In this document: positions 7,581-15,969 of the stretch, piece by piece | Layout: each line of letters starts with the position of its first letter | Numbering within the stretch: position 1 is the stretch's first letter | DNA from: an uncultured Prevotellaceae bacterium | GTDB taxonomy: Bacteria; Bacteroidota; Bacteroidia; Bacteroidales; Bacteroidaceae | Assembly: GCA_947303695.1 (NCBI GenBank) | Contig: CAMYYX010000014.1 | Location: 1 to 20,718 of the forward strand | Reading direction: 5' to 3' | DNA: 20,718 nucleotides | Notes under the pieces: generated by a model | What the model saw: only the letters and a program-made list of their open reading frames with translations | Told to the model about the DNA's origin: nothing | Database searches by the model: none | Program-made: the position numbers and the translations under genes

Positions 7581-8246
7581 ATGGAAACAAGTATGTTTGA
7601 ACGGATGCAGTCACTACCACTCTTACAAGGTCTTACCTTGCAAGAATTCAGTGATTTGATTTTGAATATGAAATTAGACTTCAAACAATGGGAAGAAGGT
7701 GATGTCATTGTGGGGCAAGGCGACCATTGCAACAATCTCATATACATCATCGACGGCGAGTTTGAAGCAGAACTACACGACGACAGAACGGCTTTGATTC
7801 TCACTGAGACATGTACGGCCACGCCTCACCTCATCGAACCATATAACTTATTCGGAGTGAAACGTTCCTATGAACGGTCATATGCATTCAAAACAATCGG
7901 TTCTACATTTTCCATTTCCAGAGAGTTCTTCATGCAACGCATGCTTCACAACAATATCGTGCGTAGCAATTATATTAATTATCTGTGCAACAACCTTCGC
8001 AAAGCACATACTTCACATATGGCGGTACCTTCAGATAGTATAGAATCTAAGATAAAAACGGTTATTGCCAGTTTCTGCATATTTCCCGAAGGAGAGAAAA
8101 ACGTGAGAGTGAAAATGAACGATTTGGCTGCTCTCGTCGACGAAACGCGTCTCAATGTCTCAAATGTACTGAACAAATGGAACGATATGGGCATCATTGA
8201 GTTGCGACGTTATGGTTTTACCATCAAAGAGTTTACCAACCTATGA
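7581..8246 (+). CDS. Crp/Fnr family transcriptional regulator
   Basis: The 221-aa protein has the Crp layout. An N-terminal cyclic-nucleotide-binding-type beta-roll (about 15-120) includes WEEGDVIVGQGDHCNNLIYIIDGE. A long dimer helix follows, then a C-terminal winged helix-turn-helix (about 170-215) with MNDLAALVDETRLNVSNVLNKW as the recognition unit. No N-terminal Cys cluster is present, so it is unlikely to be an oxygen-sensing FeS Fnr. The residues that bind cAMP in E. coli Crp are not clearly conserved, so the ligand is unknown. Its stop overlaps the M3 peptidase start (ATGA), so it heads a cotranslated run of housekeeping-type genes. Confidence 0.9.
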   Translation: METSMFERMQSLPLLQGLTLQEFSDLILNMKLDFKQWEEGDVIVGQGDHCNNLIYIIDGEFEAELHDDRTALILTETCTATPHLIEPYNLFGVKRSYERSYAFKTIGSTFSISREFFMQRMLHNNIVRSNYINYLCNNLRKAHTSHMAVPSDSIESKIKTVIASFCIFPEGEKNVRVKMNDLAALVDETRLNVSNVLNKWNDMGIIELRRYGFTIKEFTNL

Positions 8247-10333
8247 ACATTTTCCTGAAAAAATATAACACCCCGTTCGACGCCATTCCGTTTGACAAGA
8301 TACGTCTTGAGGATTACGAACCAGCCCTGCGCGAAGGAATGAAAGTCGAGAATGAAGAAATGGCACACATCGCCGACAATCCAGAAGCTCCTACATTCGA
8401 GAATACTATCGAAGCTATGGAGCAATCAGGTGAGTTGTTAGGCGAAGTGTCGGAGGTGTTGTTCAACCTCATATCAGCAGAAACGAACGACGAACTGGAC
8501 GAGCTAGCAGAGAAGATGTCCCCTATCCTCTCGGACCATGCCAACGATATCATGTTCAATCCGAAACTGGCACAACGAGTAAAAGAGGTATATGAGTCGT
8601 ACACAAGCGGTAAACAACCATTGGACAGTTTAACCACTGAACAGCAGCAATTGCTAAGAGACACCTATCTAGGTTTTGTGCGTAGCGGATCTTACCTCAC
8701 GAAAGACAAACAAAAGCGATTGAAGCAAATCGGTAATGAGATGAGTAAGCTGGACTTGCAGTTCTCTCAGAACAAACTGAAAGAAATCAACGCTTTTACC
8801 CTTCACATCACCGACGAAGCCGACTTGGCAGGACTGCCCGAAAGTGCTATTGAAGCCGCAAGTATCGCTGCGAAGGAACACTTTAAATCATCCCCCTTTA
8901 AGGGGGACAAGAGAGGATCCTGGCTCATCACCTTACATAGTCCTAGCATGTCACCATTCATGACATATAGCAGTCGTCGGGAATTGCGTAAACAAGTGTG
9001 GATGGCTTACAACACCATCTGTACACATGACAACAAACAAAACAACACTCAGATTGTGAAGCGTATCGTGGACTTAAGTCGCGAAGAGGCACAAATCATG
9101 GGTTACAACAACTATGCCGACTATGTACTGGAGGAACGCATGGCGCAGAACAAAGAGAACGTCTACAAACTGCTCCATCAACTCATCGAAGCATACCGTC
9201 CAACTGCACTGAAAGAGTTGGAGGACATACGACAGATGGCACACGAGATGGAAGGCGACGATTTTGAACTGATGCCATGGGACATGGCCTATTATTCGAA
9301 CAAATTGCAGGAGAAGCTATACAATATCAACTCTGAGATGTTACGTCCATATCTGGAACTCAGCCGGGTGAAGGAAGGCGTGTTCGGATTAGCAACGAAA
9401 CTGTATGGCATCACATTCCGACAGAATCGCGACATTCCCGTCTATCACCCCGATGTAGACGTATTTGAGGTGTACGACCGTGACGGTTCATTCCTCGCCC
9501 TACTCTACTGCGACTTCTATCCGCGCAAAAGCAAGAAGTCGGGCGCATGGATGACGTCCTACAAAGGTCAGAGCATCGACAAAGACGGCGTAAATCATCG
9601 TCCACACGTGTCGTTAGTGATGAACTTCACGAAACCCACAGAAACCAAACCCGCGTTGCTGACATTGGGAGAAGTGGAGACATTCCTCCACGAGTTTGGA
9701 CATGCGCTACACGAAATGTTCTCAAACTGCCAATACGAAGAGTTGAGTGGTACAAACGTCTATTGGGATTTTGTGGAGTTGCCTTCCCAATTCATGGAGA
9801 ACTTCGCCATCGAAAAAGACTTCCTCTCCACGTTTGCCCGTCACTACGAGACAGGAGAGCCGCTCCCCGATGAACTGATACAGCGCATCATAGACAGTCG
9901 CAATTTCGGTGTAGCAATGGGATGTCTGCGTCAGGTGAGCTTCGGTTTGCTCGACATGGCCTACTACACGCTCGACCATGAACTCGATGACAACATCGAA
10001 GCCTTTGAAAAAGAGGCATGGAAAGAGGCCGTCATCACCCCATCGGTACCAGGCACATGCATGTCGGTGCAGTTCTCTCACATCATGGCTGGAGGTTATG
10101 CCGCAGGCTACTACAGCTATAAATGGGCAGAGGTGCTCGATGCCGATGCATTCTCTGTATTCAAACAGCATGGATTGTTCGATGCAGCAACAGCCAATAG
10201 TTTCCGCCAGAATATACTGTCGAAAGGAGCTACCGAACACCCAATGACACTCTACAAACGTTTCCGCGGACAGGAACCTACCATCGATGCATTGCTCGAA
10301 CGAAACGGAATCAATAAAACAGAAAAGAAATGA
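8243..10333 (+). CDS. dcp: M3 family zinc oligopeptidase (peptidyl-dipeptidase Dcp / oligopeptidase A type)
   Basis: This is a thimet-type metallopeptidase of 696 aa, the usual family length, that cleaves short peptides. Zinc and catalytic residues are H483, E484 and H487 in HEFGHALHEMF, with the third ligand E512 in WDFVELPSQF. The substrate-closing C-terminal motif (HIMAGGYAAGYYSYKWAEVLDADAF region) is present. There is no signal peptide, so a cytoplasmic role in peptide recycling is likely. It overlaps the regulator upstream by 4 nt and the lipoprotein gene downstream by 4 nt (both ATGA). Unusual: residues about 215-225 (KSSPFKGDKRG) are encoded by a GC-rich palindrome that looks like an in-frame insertion between two conserved segments. 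Dcp versus oligopeptidase A cannot be settled by eye. Confidence 0.93.
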   Translation: MNIFLKKYNTPFDAIPFDKIRLEDYEPALREGMKVENEEMAHIADNPEAPTFENTIEAMEQSGELLGEVSEVLFNLISAETNDELDELAEKMSPILSDHANDIMFNPKLAQRVKEVYESYTSGKQPLDSLTTEQQQLLRDTYLGFVRSGSYLTKDKQKRLKQIGNEMSKLDLQFSQNKLKEINAFTLHITDEADLAGLPESAIEAASIAAKEHFKSSPFKGDKRGSWLITLHSPSMSPFMTYSSRRELRKQVWMAYNTICTHDNKQNNTQIVKRIVDLSREEAQIMGYNNYADYVLEERMAQNKENVYKLLHQLIEAYRPTALKELEDIRQMAHEMEGDDFELMPWDMAYYSNKLQEKLYNINSEMLRPYLELSRVKEGVFGLATKLYGITFRQNRDIPVYHPDVDVFEVYDRDGSFLALLYCDFYPRKSKKSGAWMTSYKGQSIDKDGVNHRPHVSLVMNFTKPTETKPALLTLGEVETFLHEFGHALHEMFSNCQYEELSGTNVYWDFVELPSQFMENFAIEKDFLSTFARHYETGEPLPDELIQRIIDSRNFGVAMGCLRQVSFGLLDMAYYTLDHELDDNIEAFEKEAWKEAVITPSVPGTCMSVQFSHIMAGGYAAGYYSYKWAEVLDADAFSVFKQHGLFDAATANSFRQNILSKGATEHPMTLYKRFRGQEPTIDALLERNGINKTEKK
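8886..8916. repeat. GC-rich palindromic element inside the M3 peptidase gene
   Basis: TCCCCCTT (8891-8898) and AAGGGGGA (8900-8907) form 8-bp arms around one base. The flanks (AATCA on one side, CAAGAGAGG on the other) match, in reverse complement, the element at 14352-14380. It keeps the reading frame and adds a short Ser/Pro/Lys/Gly-rich stretch. Confidence 0.6.
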
Positions 10334-10758
10334 AACAGATAGGAATCATATTATCGCTTTGCTTGCTTTTAGCTGCATGTAGCACTGAAGACGATGTCAA
10401 CGAGATATTCTGCGGCAAACGTTTCAAGATTACGGGTCTGACCTATAACGGACAAAAGATCGTAAAAGACGTGAAAGAATTTTACGCTGTCGATGGCACC
10501 TACTGGATTTCATTCTCCCAAATGTCAGTTACCGGCGTGTTGCAATCAGGTATGAGTGTCGAGGGAACATGGAGTGCTGACGGAGGTAATCGTCAATTGA
10601 CAATTCACCTCACATCGCCCAGCAACTCTGATGGAGCATCCGACATCTGTAATAAGGTGGTCAACATACTGAAGAATGCCACATCGTATAGTGGCGACAG
10701 CAACGTACTGAGGATCAAACGCGACAACAGCTCGTACATTGAACTCAGCTCACTATAG
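10330..10758 (+). CDS. Small lipoprotein, possibly DUF4847-like
   Basis: The 142-aa protein has a lipoprotein signal peptide (lipobox LAAC, C17). The mature part is a compact beta-rich domain: a CGKRFKITGLTYNG opening, then strands with VEGTWSADGGNRQLTIHL and a final LRIKRDNSSYIELS. This resembles small META/lipocalin-like Bacteroidales lipoproteins. I recall a Bacteroidales DUF (DUF4847) with this character, but cannot confirm the match. The gene begins inside the M3 peptidase stop (ATGA), so it is probably translated by coupling. A cysteine near position 28 (IFCGK) and another in DICNK could form a disulfide. The function is unknown. Confidence 0.82.
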   Translation: MKQIGIILSLCLLLAACSTEDDVNEIFCGKRFKITGLTYNGQKIVKDVKEFYAVDGTYWISFSQMSVTGVLQSGMSVEGTWSADGGNRQLTIHLTSPSNSDGASDICNKVVNILKNATSYSGDSNVLRIKRDNSSYIELSSL

Positions 10759-10785
10759 AATTAATACTCAAAACATATAAAAGAA

Positions 10786-11205
10786 ATGACTGAAGAGAAA
10801 CAGCATCAACTCGACCAACGCTATCTGAGAATGGCCAAGATTTGGGCCGAGAACAGCTATTGCAAACGCCGTCAGGTGGGTGCATTGGTCGTAAAGAACC
10901 AAATGATTATCAGCGACGGATTCAACGGGACGCCATCGGGATTTGAGAATGTGTGTGAAGAGAACGACGTAACCAAACCCTATGTGCTTCACGCTGAAGC
11001 GAACGCTATCACCAAACTGGCTCGCTCGCACAATTCTAGTGACAAAGCGACCCTATATGTCACAGCTTCTCCATGTCTGGAATGTGCCAAGCTCATCATA
11101 CAATCGGGCATCAAGCGTGTGATTTACGGTGAGCAATATCGTCTGAGCGACGGCATCGACCTCCTCAAACGAGCAGGAATCGAAGTAGTACAAATGGATA
11201 TATAA
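10786..11205 (+). CDS. Deoxycytidylate deaminase family protein (ComEB/dCMP deaminase-like)
   Basis: This is a zinc-dependent cytidine-deaminase-fold enzyme, likely converting dCMP to dUMP for dTTP synthesis. At 139 aa it is a complete single domain. The zinc site is H69-A-E71 (LHAEANAI) plus C97 and C100 in SPCLECAK, with E71 as proton shuttle. The N-terminal GALVVKNQMIISDGFNGTPSG and a VCEEN segment, usual for bacterial dCMP deaminases, are present. It starts 27 nt after the small lipoprotein and ends 11 nt before the S41 protease, so it is in the same transcriptional run. Assignment to dCMP rather than another (deoxy)cytidine substrate is by family resemblance. Confidence 0.9.
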   Translation: MTEEKQHQLDQRYLRMAKIWAENSYCKRRQVGALVVKNQMIISDGFNGTPSGFENVCEENDVTKPYVLHAEANAITKLARSHNSSDKATLYVTASPCLECAKLIIQSGIKRVIYGEQYRLSDGIDLLKRAGIEVVQMDI

Positions 11206-11216
11206 ATAATAAGAAT

Positions 11217-12908
11217 ATGCATCGCAATTCAAGATTTGCACCATTGTTGATTGCCATCAGCGTCATTGCGGGTATCATCATCGGCACGTTCTTCGCAAAT
11301 CGGTTTTCGGGCAACCGCCTGAACATCATTAACACGTCGTCGAACAAGATCAACGACTTGCTTCATATCATCGATGACCAATATGTTGACACGGTGAACA
11401 TTGCGGACATCGTTGAGCAAGCAATGCCAAGAATACTGGCAGAGCTCGATCCACATTGCTCTTACATCTCTGCGGAGGATGCCAAGACAGCGAACGATGA
11501 CCTCGACGGAAGTTTCTGTGGAGTTGGTGTACAGTTCTCTATCAAGAAAGATACTGTATATATTACGAACATCATCAGCGGAGGACCTGCTGAAAAAGTG
11601 GGTTTGATGGCTGGCGACCGCATCATCTCAGTCGATGACGAGCCGTATGTAGGAAAAGTCGTTACCAACGAAGAGACGCTGCACAGACTCAAAGGCGAGC
11701 GCGACTCACAGGTCAAAGTAGGCATCGTACGTCGTGGCGAGAAAGCACCGCTTTCATTTACCATCACACGAGGCGACATCCCTATTAAGAGCATCGACGC
11801 CACTTATATGCTGACGGATAAGTTAGGTTATATACGCATCAACAAATTTGGCAAGACCACCTATCCTGAGCTGCTCATTTCGCTGGCAGAGCTCGAGCAA
11901 GAGAATTTCAAGGGTTTGGTGATTGACTTGCGTGGAAACACAGGCGGTTATCTCGATTGTGCCATCCAATTGGTCAACGAATTCCTACCTGCTGACAAAC
12001 TCATCGTCTACACCGAAGGACGTAAAGCAAGCCGTGAGGATTACAGAAGTAATGGACAGGGATCGTATCAGAAACTGCCGCTCATTGTGTTGACAGACGA
12101 AGGTACTGCCAGTGCGGCAGAGATTTTCTCAGGAGCCATACAAGATAACGACCGCGGCATCATCGTCGGACGACGTTCGTTCGGAAAAGGCTTAGTTCAG
12201 AAACCGATGATGTTCTCCGACGGAAGTCTCATTCACCTCACCGTATCACGCTATTACACTCCTTCAGGACGCTGTATCCAGAAGCCATACGTAAACGGAG
12301 AAGACAAAGAATACGAATACGACATTGCCAACCGATATCTGCACGGAGAGTTCTTCAACGAAGATAGCATCCGTCAGACAGGCGATGTCTACACCACCAG
12401 TATCGGACGCAAGGTATATGGAGGTGGTGGCATCATGCCAGACTATTTCGTGGCAGAAGACACGACTCTATTCACCACCTACTATCAAGAAGTGGTTCAG
12501 AAAGGGCTCGTATCACAGTTCTGCTTTGAATATACCGACAACAACCGTGCGAAGTATGCCAACTGCGATAACGCAGATGAAGTACTCAAGCAGCTGAAGC
12601 GTGACCATGTGATTCAGCAGTTCATCAATTATTGCGACTCCAAAGGGGTGAAACGTCGTAACAACATGATACTCCATTCACAGCAGCTGATTGAGAATGT
12701 GGTACACGGCCTCATCCTCTACAACTTGCTCGACATCACTGAGTACCTGAAGTTCATTAACAAAGACGATGTGACCATACAGAAAGCCATCCAACTTTTC
12801 AACGATGGCCTCACGACTCCTACCCTACCAGCCAATGAGCAAACAAGAGATAAGAAAACAGCTTACGCAACTCCGCATCCAACTCTCAAAGTCTGGCTCA
12901 CTGCATAA
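11217..12908 (+). CDS. S41 family carboxyl-terminal processing protease (CtpA-like) with PDZ domain
   Basis: This is an envelope serine protease of 563 aa. An N-terminal hydrophobic helix (about 7-27) acts as signal anchor, so the bulk should lie in the periplasm. A PDZ domain at about 90-185 (GVGVQFSIKKDTVYI, GDRIISVDDEPY) precedes the Ser/Lys protease domain. The nucleophile is S299 in GTASAAEIF and the general base is K324 in GRRSFGKGLVQ; RGNTGGYLDCA is the usual preceding motif. The C-terminal helical extension ends in a Thr/Lys-rich tail whose last 24 codons overlap the folate gene. That tail looks non-conserved and may reflect a lost stop codon. Role: processing or degradation of envelope proteins. 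Confidence 0.93.
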   Translation: MHRNSRFAPLLIAISVIAGIIIGTFFANRFSGNRLNIINTSSNKINDLLHIIDDQYVDTVNIADIVEQAMPRILAELDPHCSYISAEDAKTANDDLDGSFCGVGVQFSIKKDTVYITNIISGGPAEKVGLMAGDRIISVDDEPYVGKVVTNEETLHRLKGERDSQVKVGIVRRGEKAPLSFTITRGDIPIKSIDATYMLTDKLGYIRINKFGKTTYPELLISLAELEQENFKGLVIDLRGNTGGYLDCAIQLVNEFLPADKLIVYTEGRKASREDYRSNGQGSYQKLPLIVLTDEGTASAAEIFSGAIQDNDRGIIVGRRSFGKGLVQKPMMFSDGSLIHLTVSRYYTPSGRCIQKPYVNGEDKEYEYDIANRYLHGEFFNEDSIRQTGDVYTTSIGRKVYGGGGIMPDYFVAEDTTLFTTYYQEVVQKGLVSQFCFEYTDNNRAKYANCDNADEVLKQLKRDHVIQQFINYCDSKGVKRRNNMILHSQQLIENVVHGLILYNLLDITEYLKFINKDDVTIQKAIQLFNDGLTTPTLPANEQTRDKKTAYATPHPTLKVWLTA

Positions 12909-13374
12909 TCAAAGCCCGAAAATCATTGAGAAACTGGAGCGTCATCCATTGTTCCAACAGGCACAATGGGTGCTGCTGTTCCATTCGCTGAGCGATGAGG
13001 TGAACACCCATGAGCTGATTGAGCGTTATAAGGACAAAAAGACCATCATCTTGCCGTCAGTCGTAGGTGATGAACTCGAATTGCACATCTACGATGCATC
13101 ATCGGCTACGAAACAAGGCGCATTCAACATCATCGAATCGTGCGGTCTCCTACTCCCTCAGTCCGACTACCACCGCATCGACCTTGCCATCATACCTGGA
13201 GTAGCATTCGACCATGAGGGCAATCGTTTGGGACGTGGTAAAGGGTATTACGACCGCTTGTTGCCACAACTTCAGTGCCACACCATCGGCCTTTGCTATC
13301 CTTACCAGCTCATCGAGTCAGTACCCCATGAGCCACATGATATCAAGGTGAAAGAAGTGCTGACAATTGATTGA
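12835..13374 (+). CDS. 5-formyltetrahydrofolate cyclo-ligase
   Basis: This enzyme of folate salvage converts 5-formyl-THF to 5,10-methenyl-THF with ATP. From the ATG at 12835 it is 179 aa, the usual length, and begins MSKQEIRKQL, the typical start with its conserved Lys/Arg. An earlier in-frame ATG at 12805 would add ten residues and deepen the overlap, so it is less likely. The signature GVAFDHEGNRLGRGKGYYDR lies near residue 122-141. The first 74 nt overlap the end of the S41 protease gene in another frame, which is longer than the ATGA-type overlaps elsewhere in the window. It probably depends on transcription from upstream. Confidence 0.92.
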   Translation: MSKQEIRKQLTQLRIQLSKSGSLHNQSPKIIEKLERHPLFQQAQWVLLFHSLSDEVNTHELIERYKDKKTIILPSVVGDELELHIYDASSATKQGAFNIIESCGLLLPQSDYHRIDLAIIPGVAFDHEGNRLGRGKGYYDRLLPQLQCHTIGLCYPYQLIESVPHEPHDIKVKEVLTID

Positions 13375-13396
13375 TAGACAATATATACCATTATAT

Positions 13397-14341
13397 ATGC
13401 AACCTGCATCAACATATACAGACAACGGTAACCCGTTACGATTGATCAACTTCAACGACTTCCCTGTCGACGACCGATTCCCCCAAATCAAGGGGAAACT
13501 GTTTTTGGCAGATAATTTCGACACGGAAGACGTCACGGAAGACGAACGATTCCAGTCAAGCAAAAGCCGAGGAGTCGGAATCCCCTTCCAACTCAGCATG
13601 ACGCTCATCTTCCTCTGTGTCAAAGGAAATCTGAAGATAAAAATCAACTTACAAGAATACGAGCTGACATCCAGCATGGCTGCAACCCTCGTTGTTGGAT
13701 CGTTCATGGAAATCATCGAATTCTCCAACGACTTCAAGGGAGCTGTTCTGGCCGTTGCACCCGACTTTATCAATCTCAGCGAGGATATAAAGACGTCTTT
13801 AGCGGTTTATCGTCATGCAGCAGACGTACCGCTGTATAAGTTCAATGAGAAGCACATGAAAGAAACGGAGGAAATCTATCACATGATGAAACGCAAACTG
13901 CTCGACAAGAACTTCCAATATCGCGAGCAGGTAGCAAAAGCATACCTCGACCTCTTCCGCTACAATGGCTTCCAGTCGTTCTACGAGAGGAGCATGATGG
14001 TTAAGGAGCACAATGTACGGACACGTAAAGACGACCTCTTTGCAAAGTTCATAGACATGGTTCAGAATCATTATCGTGAGAACCGACAAGTCATCTTCTA
14101 TGCCGACAAGCTTTGCATCAGCCCCAAGTACCTCTCATCTGTCATCCACGACTATAGTGGGAAATATGCCACACAATGGATTGACGAGTATGTCATCATG
14201 GACGCAAAAGCCTTGTTACGGTCAAGCAACAACACCATCAAGGAGATCTGTTCCATCCTTAACTTTGCCAATCAGTCACTTTTTGCCAAGTATTTCAAAC
14301 AGCACACGGGTATGACTCCTCGCGAGTTCCGCAATTCATAG
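13397..14341 (+). CDS. AraC family transcriptional regulator
   Basis: The 314-aa protein has an N-terminal cupin-like effector/dimer domain of the Bacteroidales AraC type and a C-terminal AraC/XylS DNA-binding domain with two helix-turn-helices. The DNA-binding domain spans about the last 95 residues: ADKLCISPKYLSSVIHDYSG, IKEICSILNFANQSLFAKYF and the closing TGMTPREFRNS. The ATG at 13397 is preferred over an in-frame TTG at 13367 that overlaps the cyclo-ligase stop. It sits 22 nt after the folate gene and 143 nt before uxaA, on the same strand. The position suggests control of the hexuronate genes that follow, but no operator is recognisable. The effector is unknown. Confidence 0.9.
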   Translation: MQPASTYTDNGNPLRLINFNDFPVDDRFPQIKGKLFLADNFDTEDVTEDERFQSSKSRGVGIPFQLSMTLIFLCVKGNLKIKINLQEYELTSSMAATLVVGSFMEIIEFSNDFKGAVLAVAPDFINLSEDIKTSLAVYRHAADVPLYKFNEKHMKETEEIYHMMKRKLLDKNFQYREQVAKAYLDLFRYNGFQSFYERSMMVKEHNVRTRKDDLFAKFIDMVQNHYRENRQVIFYADKLCISPKYLSSVIHDYSGKYATQWIDEYVIMDAKALLRSSNNTIKEICSILNFANQSLFAKYFKQHTGMTPREFRNS

Positions 14342-14351
14342 TTAGCAGCCC

Positions 14352-14380
14352 CCTCCGACTCCCCCGAATAGGGGATGGTT
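14352..14380. repeat. GC-rich palindromic element between araC-type gene and uxaA
   Basis: CCTC, then TCCCCC (14360-14365), GAATA, and GGGGATGGTT (14371-14380) form a short imperfect hairpin. The order and flanks match the reverse complement of the element inside the M3 gene (8886-8916). It could act as a transcription barrier after the AraC gene, but no T-run follows. Confidence 0.5.
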
Positions 14381-14419
14381 GAGACGCGAGAATAAGGATT
14401 ATGTAAATGACCAAATGGC

Positions 14420-14466
14420 TAAATTGTACTTAAATAGTAAATTGTAAATTGTTAAATTGTAAATAC
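14420..14466 (+). repeat. Heptamer array TAAATTG upstream of uxaA
   Basis: TAAATTG occurs at 14420, 14438, 14445 and 14453, followed by TAAATAC at 14460. Two adjacent copies are perfect tandem units and one has a single inserted T. The array ends 18 nt before the uxaA start. No TAnnTTTG promoter is visible in this intergenic region. Confidence 0.75.
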
Positions 14467-14484
14467 AAATCAGACTCCTTGAGT

Positions 14485-15969
14485 ATGAAGACCATCAAGA
14501 TCAATCCTGCCGACAACGTAGCAGTAGCCATAGAGCCACTCCGACAAGGAGAGCAAGTCACCATCGACGGGCAACTCATCACCCTCAACAACGATGTGCC
14601 TGCCGGACATAAGTTCCTGCTGACCGACCTCCGTCAAGGTCAGGATGTAGTGAAATACGGCTACCCCATCGGCCACCTGAACGAAGACCACCAAGCAGGC
14701 GATTTCGTTTGCGACCAACATATCTCGACCAATCTGTCCGGATTGCTCGACTATTCCTACAACCCCATCACCATCGATGAGAACGCCCCCAAAGGCATGT
14801 CACAGGACACTTTCATGGGTTATCGTCGTAAGAACGGAGAGGTAGGTATCCGCAACGAACTCTGGATTGTTCCGACCGTAGGGTGCGTCAATGGAGTATG
14901 TCAGCAGCTCAAGGAACGCATGCGTAGCGAGGTGACGGACATCCGCGTGGTGGCTTTTCCCCACAACTATGGTTGCAGTCAGTTGAGCGACGATCACGAG
15001 AACACACGCAAGGTGCTGCGCGACTTGGTGTTGCATCCCAATGCAGGAGCTGTGCTCGTGGTGGGCTTGGGATGTGAGAACAACCAACCCGATAAGTTCG
15101 AGGCATTGCTGGGCGACTACGACCATGAGCGCATCCGTTTCATGGTGACTCAGCAAGTCCAGGGCGACGAAATCGAGGAAGGGATGCGTATCCTCCACGA
15201 ACTCCACGAGATCATGCGTCACGACACCCGCACAGCCATTCCATTGAGCGAGCTGAAGGTAGGACTGAAATGTGGAGGAAGCGACGGATTCTCTGGCATC
15301 ACCGCCAACCCGCTGCTGGGTGTGTTCAGCGACTACATCGTCAGCCAAGGAGGCACTACCGTGCTGACCGAAGTGCCCGAGATGTTCGGAGCCGAGACCA
15401 TCCTGATGAACCGTTGCAAGACACGTGAACTGTTCGACCAGACGGTGAAGCTCATCAATAACTTCAAAACCTACTTCCTCAGTCATGGTGAACCCGTGGG
15501 CGAGAACCCAAGTCCGGGCAACAAGGCAGGCGGCATCAGCACCCTCGAGGAGAAGGCACTGGGATGTACGCAGAAGTGTGGCAAAAGTGCTGTCTGTGGC
15601 GTCATCGACTACGGCGAACGGCTCACCACACGTGGTCTGAACCTCCTCAGTGCACCAGGCAACGACCTCGTCGCCAGTACAGCGCTTGCTGCTGCAGGAT
15701 GCCACATCGTACTCTTCACGACAGGACGAGGCACACCGTTCGGCACCTTCGTTCCCACCATGAAGATTAGCACCAACTCCCAGTTGGCACACAACAAACC
15801 CACATGGATTGACTTCAATGCAGGGCTGCTTGTCGAGAACGTATCAATGGACACCGTGTTCGATGACTTCCGCCGTAAGGTCATCGCCATCGCATCAGGT
15901 GAGCTCACCTGGAACGAACGAAAAGACTATCAGGAAATAGCCATCTTCAAGACTGGAGTAACATTATAA
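14485..15969 (+). CDS. uxaA: Altronate dehydratase
   Basis: UxaA dehydrates D-altronate to 2-keto-3-deoxy-D-gluconate, a step in galacturonate (pectin) breakdown in the cytoplasm. The ATG at 14485 gives 494 aa, matching the family length; an earlier in-frame ATG at 14449 lies within the AT-rich repeat region and is unlikely. An N-terminal SAF domain (about 1-90) is followed by the catalytic domain, with GYRRKNGEVGIRNELWIVPT, KCGGSDGFSGITANP (C263) and GCTQKCGKSAVCG (C361, C366), the conserved Cys-rich metal-binding features. uxaB and uxaC are not in this window. The neighbours are an AraC regulator upstream and a HAD phosphatase plus a beta-helix protein downstream. Confidence 0.95.
   Translation: MKTIKINPADNVAVAIEPLRQGEQVTIDGQLITLNNDVPAGHKFLLTDLRQGQDVVKYGYPIGHLNEDHQAGDFVCDQHISTNLSGLLDYSYNPITIDENAPKGMSQDTFMGYRRKNGEVGIRNELWIVPTVGCVNGVCQQLKERMRSEVTDIRVVAFPHNYGCSQLSDDHENTRKVLRDLVLHPNAGAVLVVGLGCENNQPDKFEALLGDYDHERIRFMVTQQVQGDEIEEGMRILHELHEIMRHDTRTAIPLSELKVGLKCGGSDGFSGITANPLLGVFSDYIVSQGGTTVLTEVPEMFGAETILMNRCKTRELFDQTVKLINNFKTYFLSHGEPVGENPSPGNKAGGISTLEEKALGCTQKCGKSAVCGVIDYGERLTTRGLNLLSAPGNDLVASTALAAAGCHIVLFTTGRGTPFGTFVPTMKISTNSQLAHNKPTWIDFNAGLLVENVSMDTVFDDFRRKVIAIASGELTWNERKDYQEIAIFKTGVTL

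Noticed and set aside
14800..15792. Long open frame (330 codons) on the minus strand opposite uxaA
   Set aside because: It lies wholly antisense to a clear uxaA gene, its product is Cys/His-rich with no recognisable domain, and long antisense frames are expected opposite GC-richer codon-biased genes.
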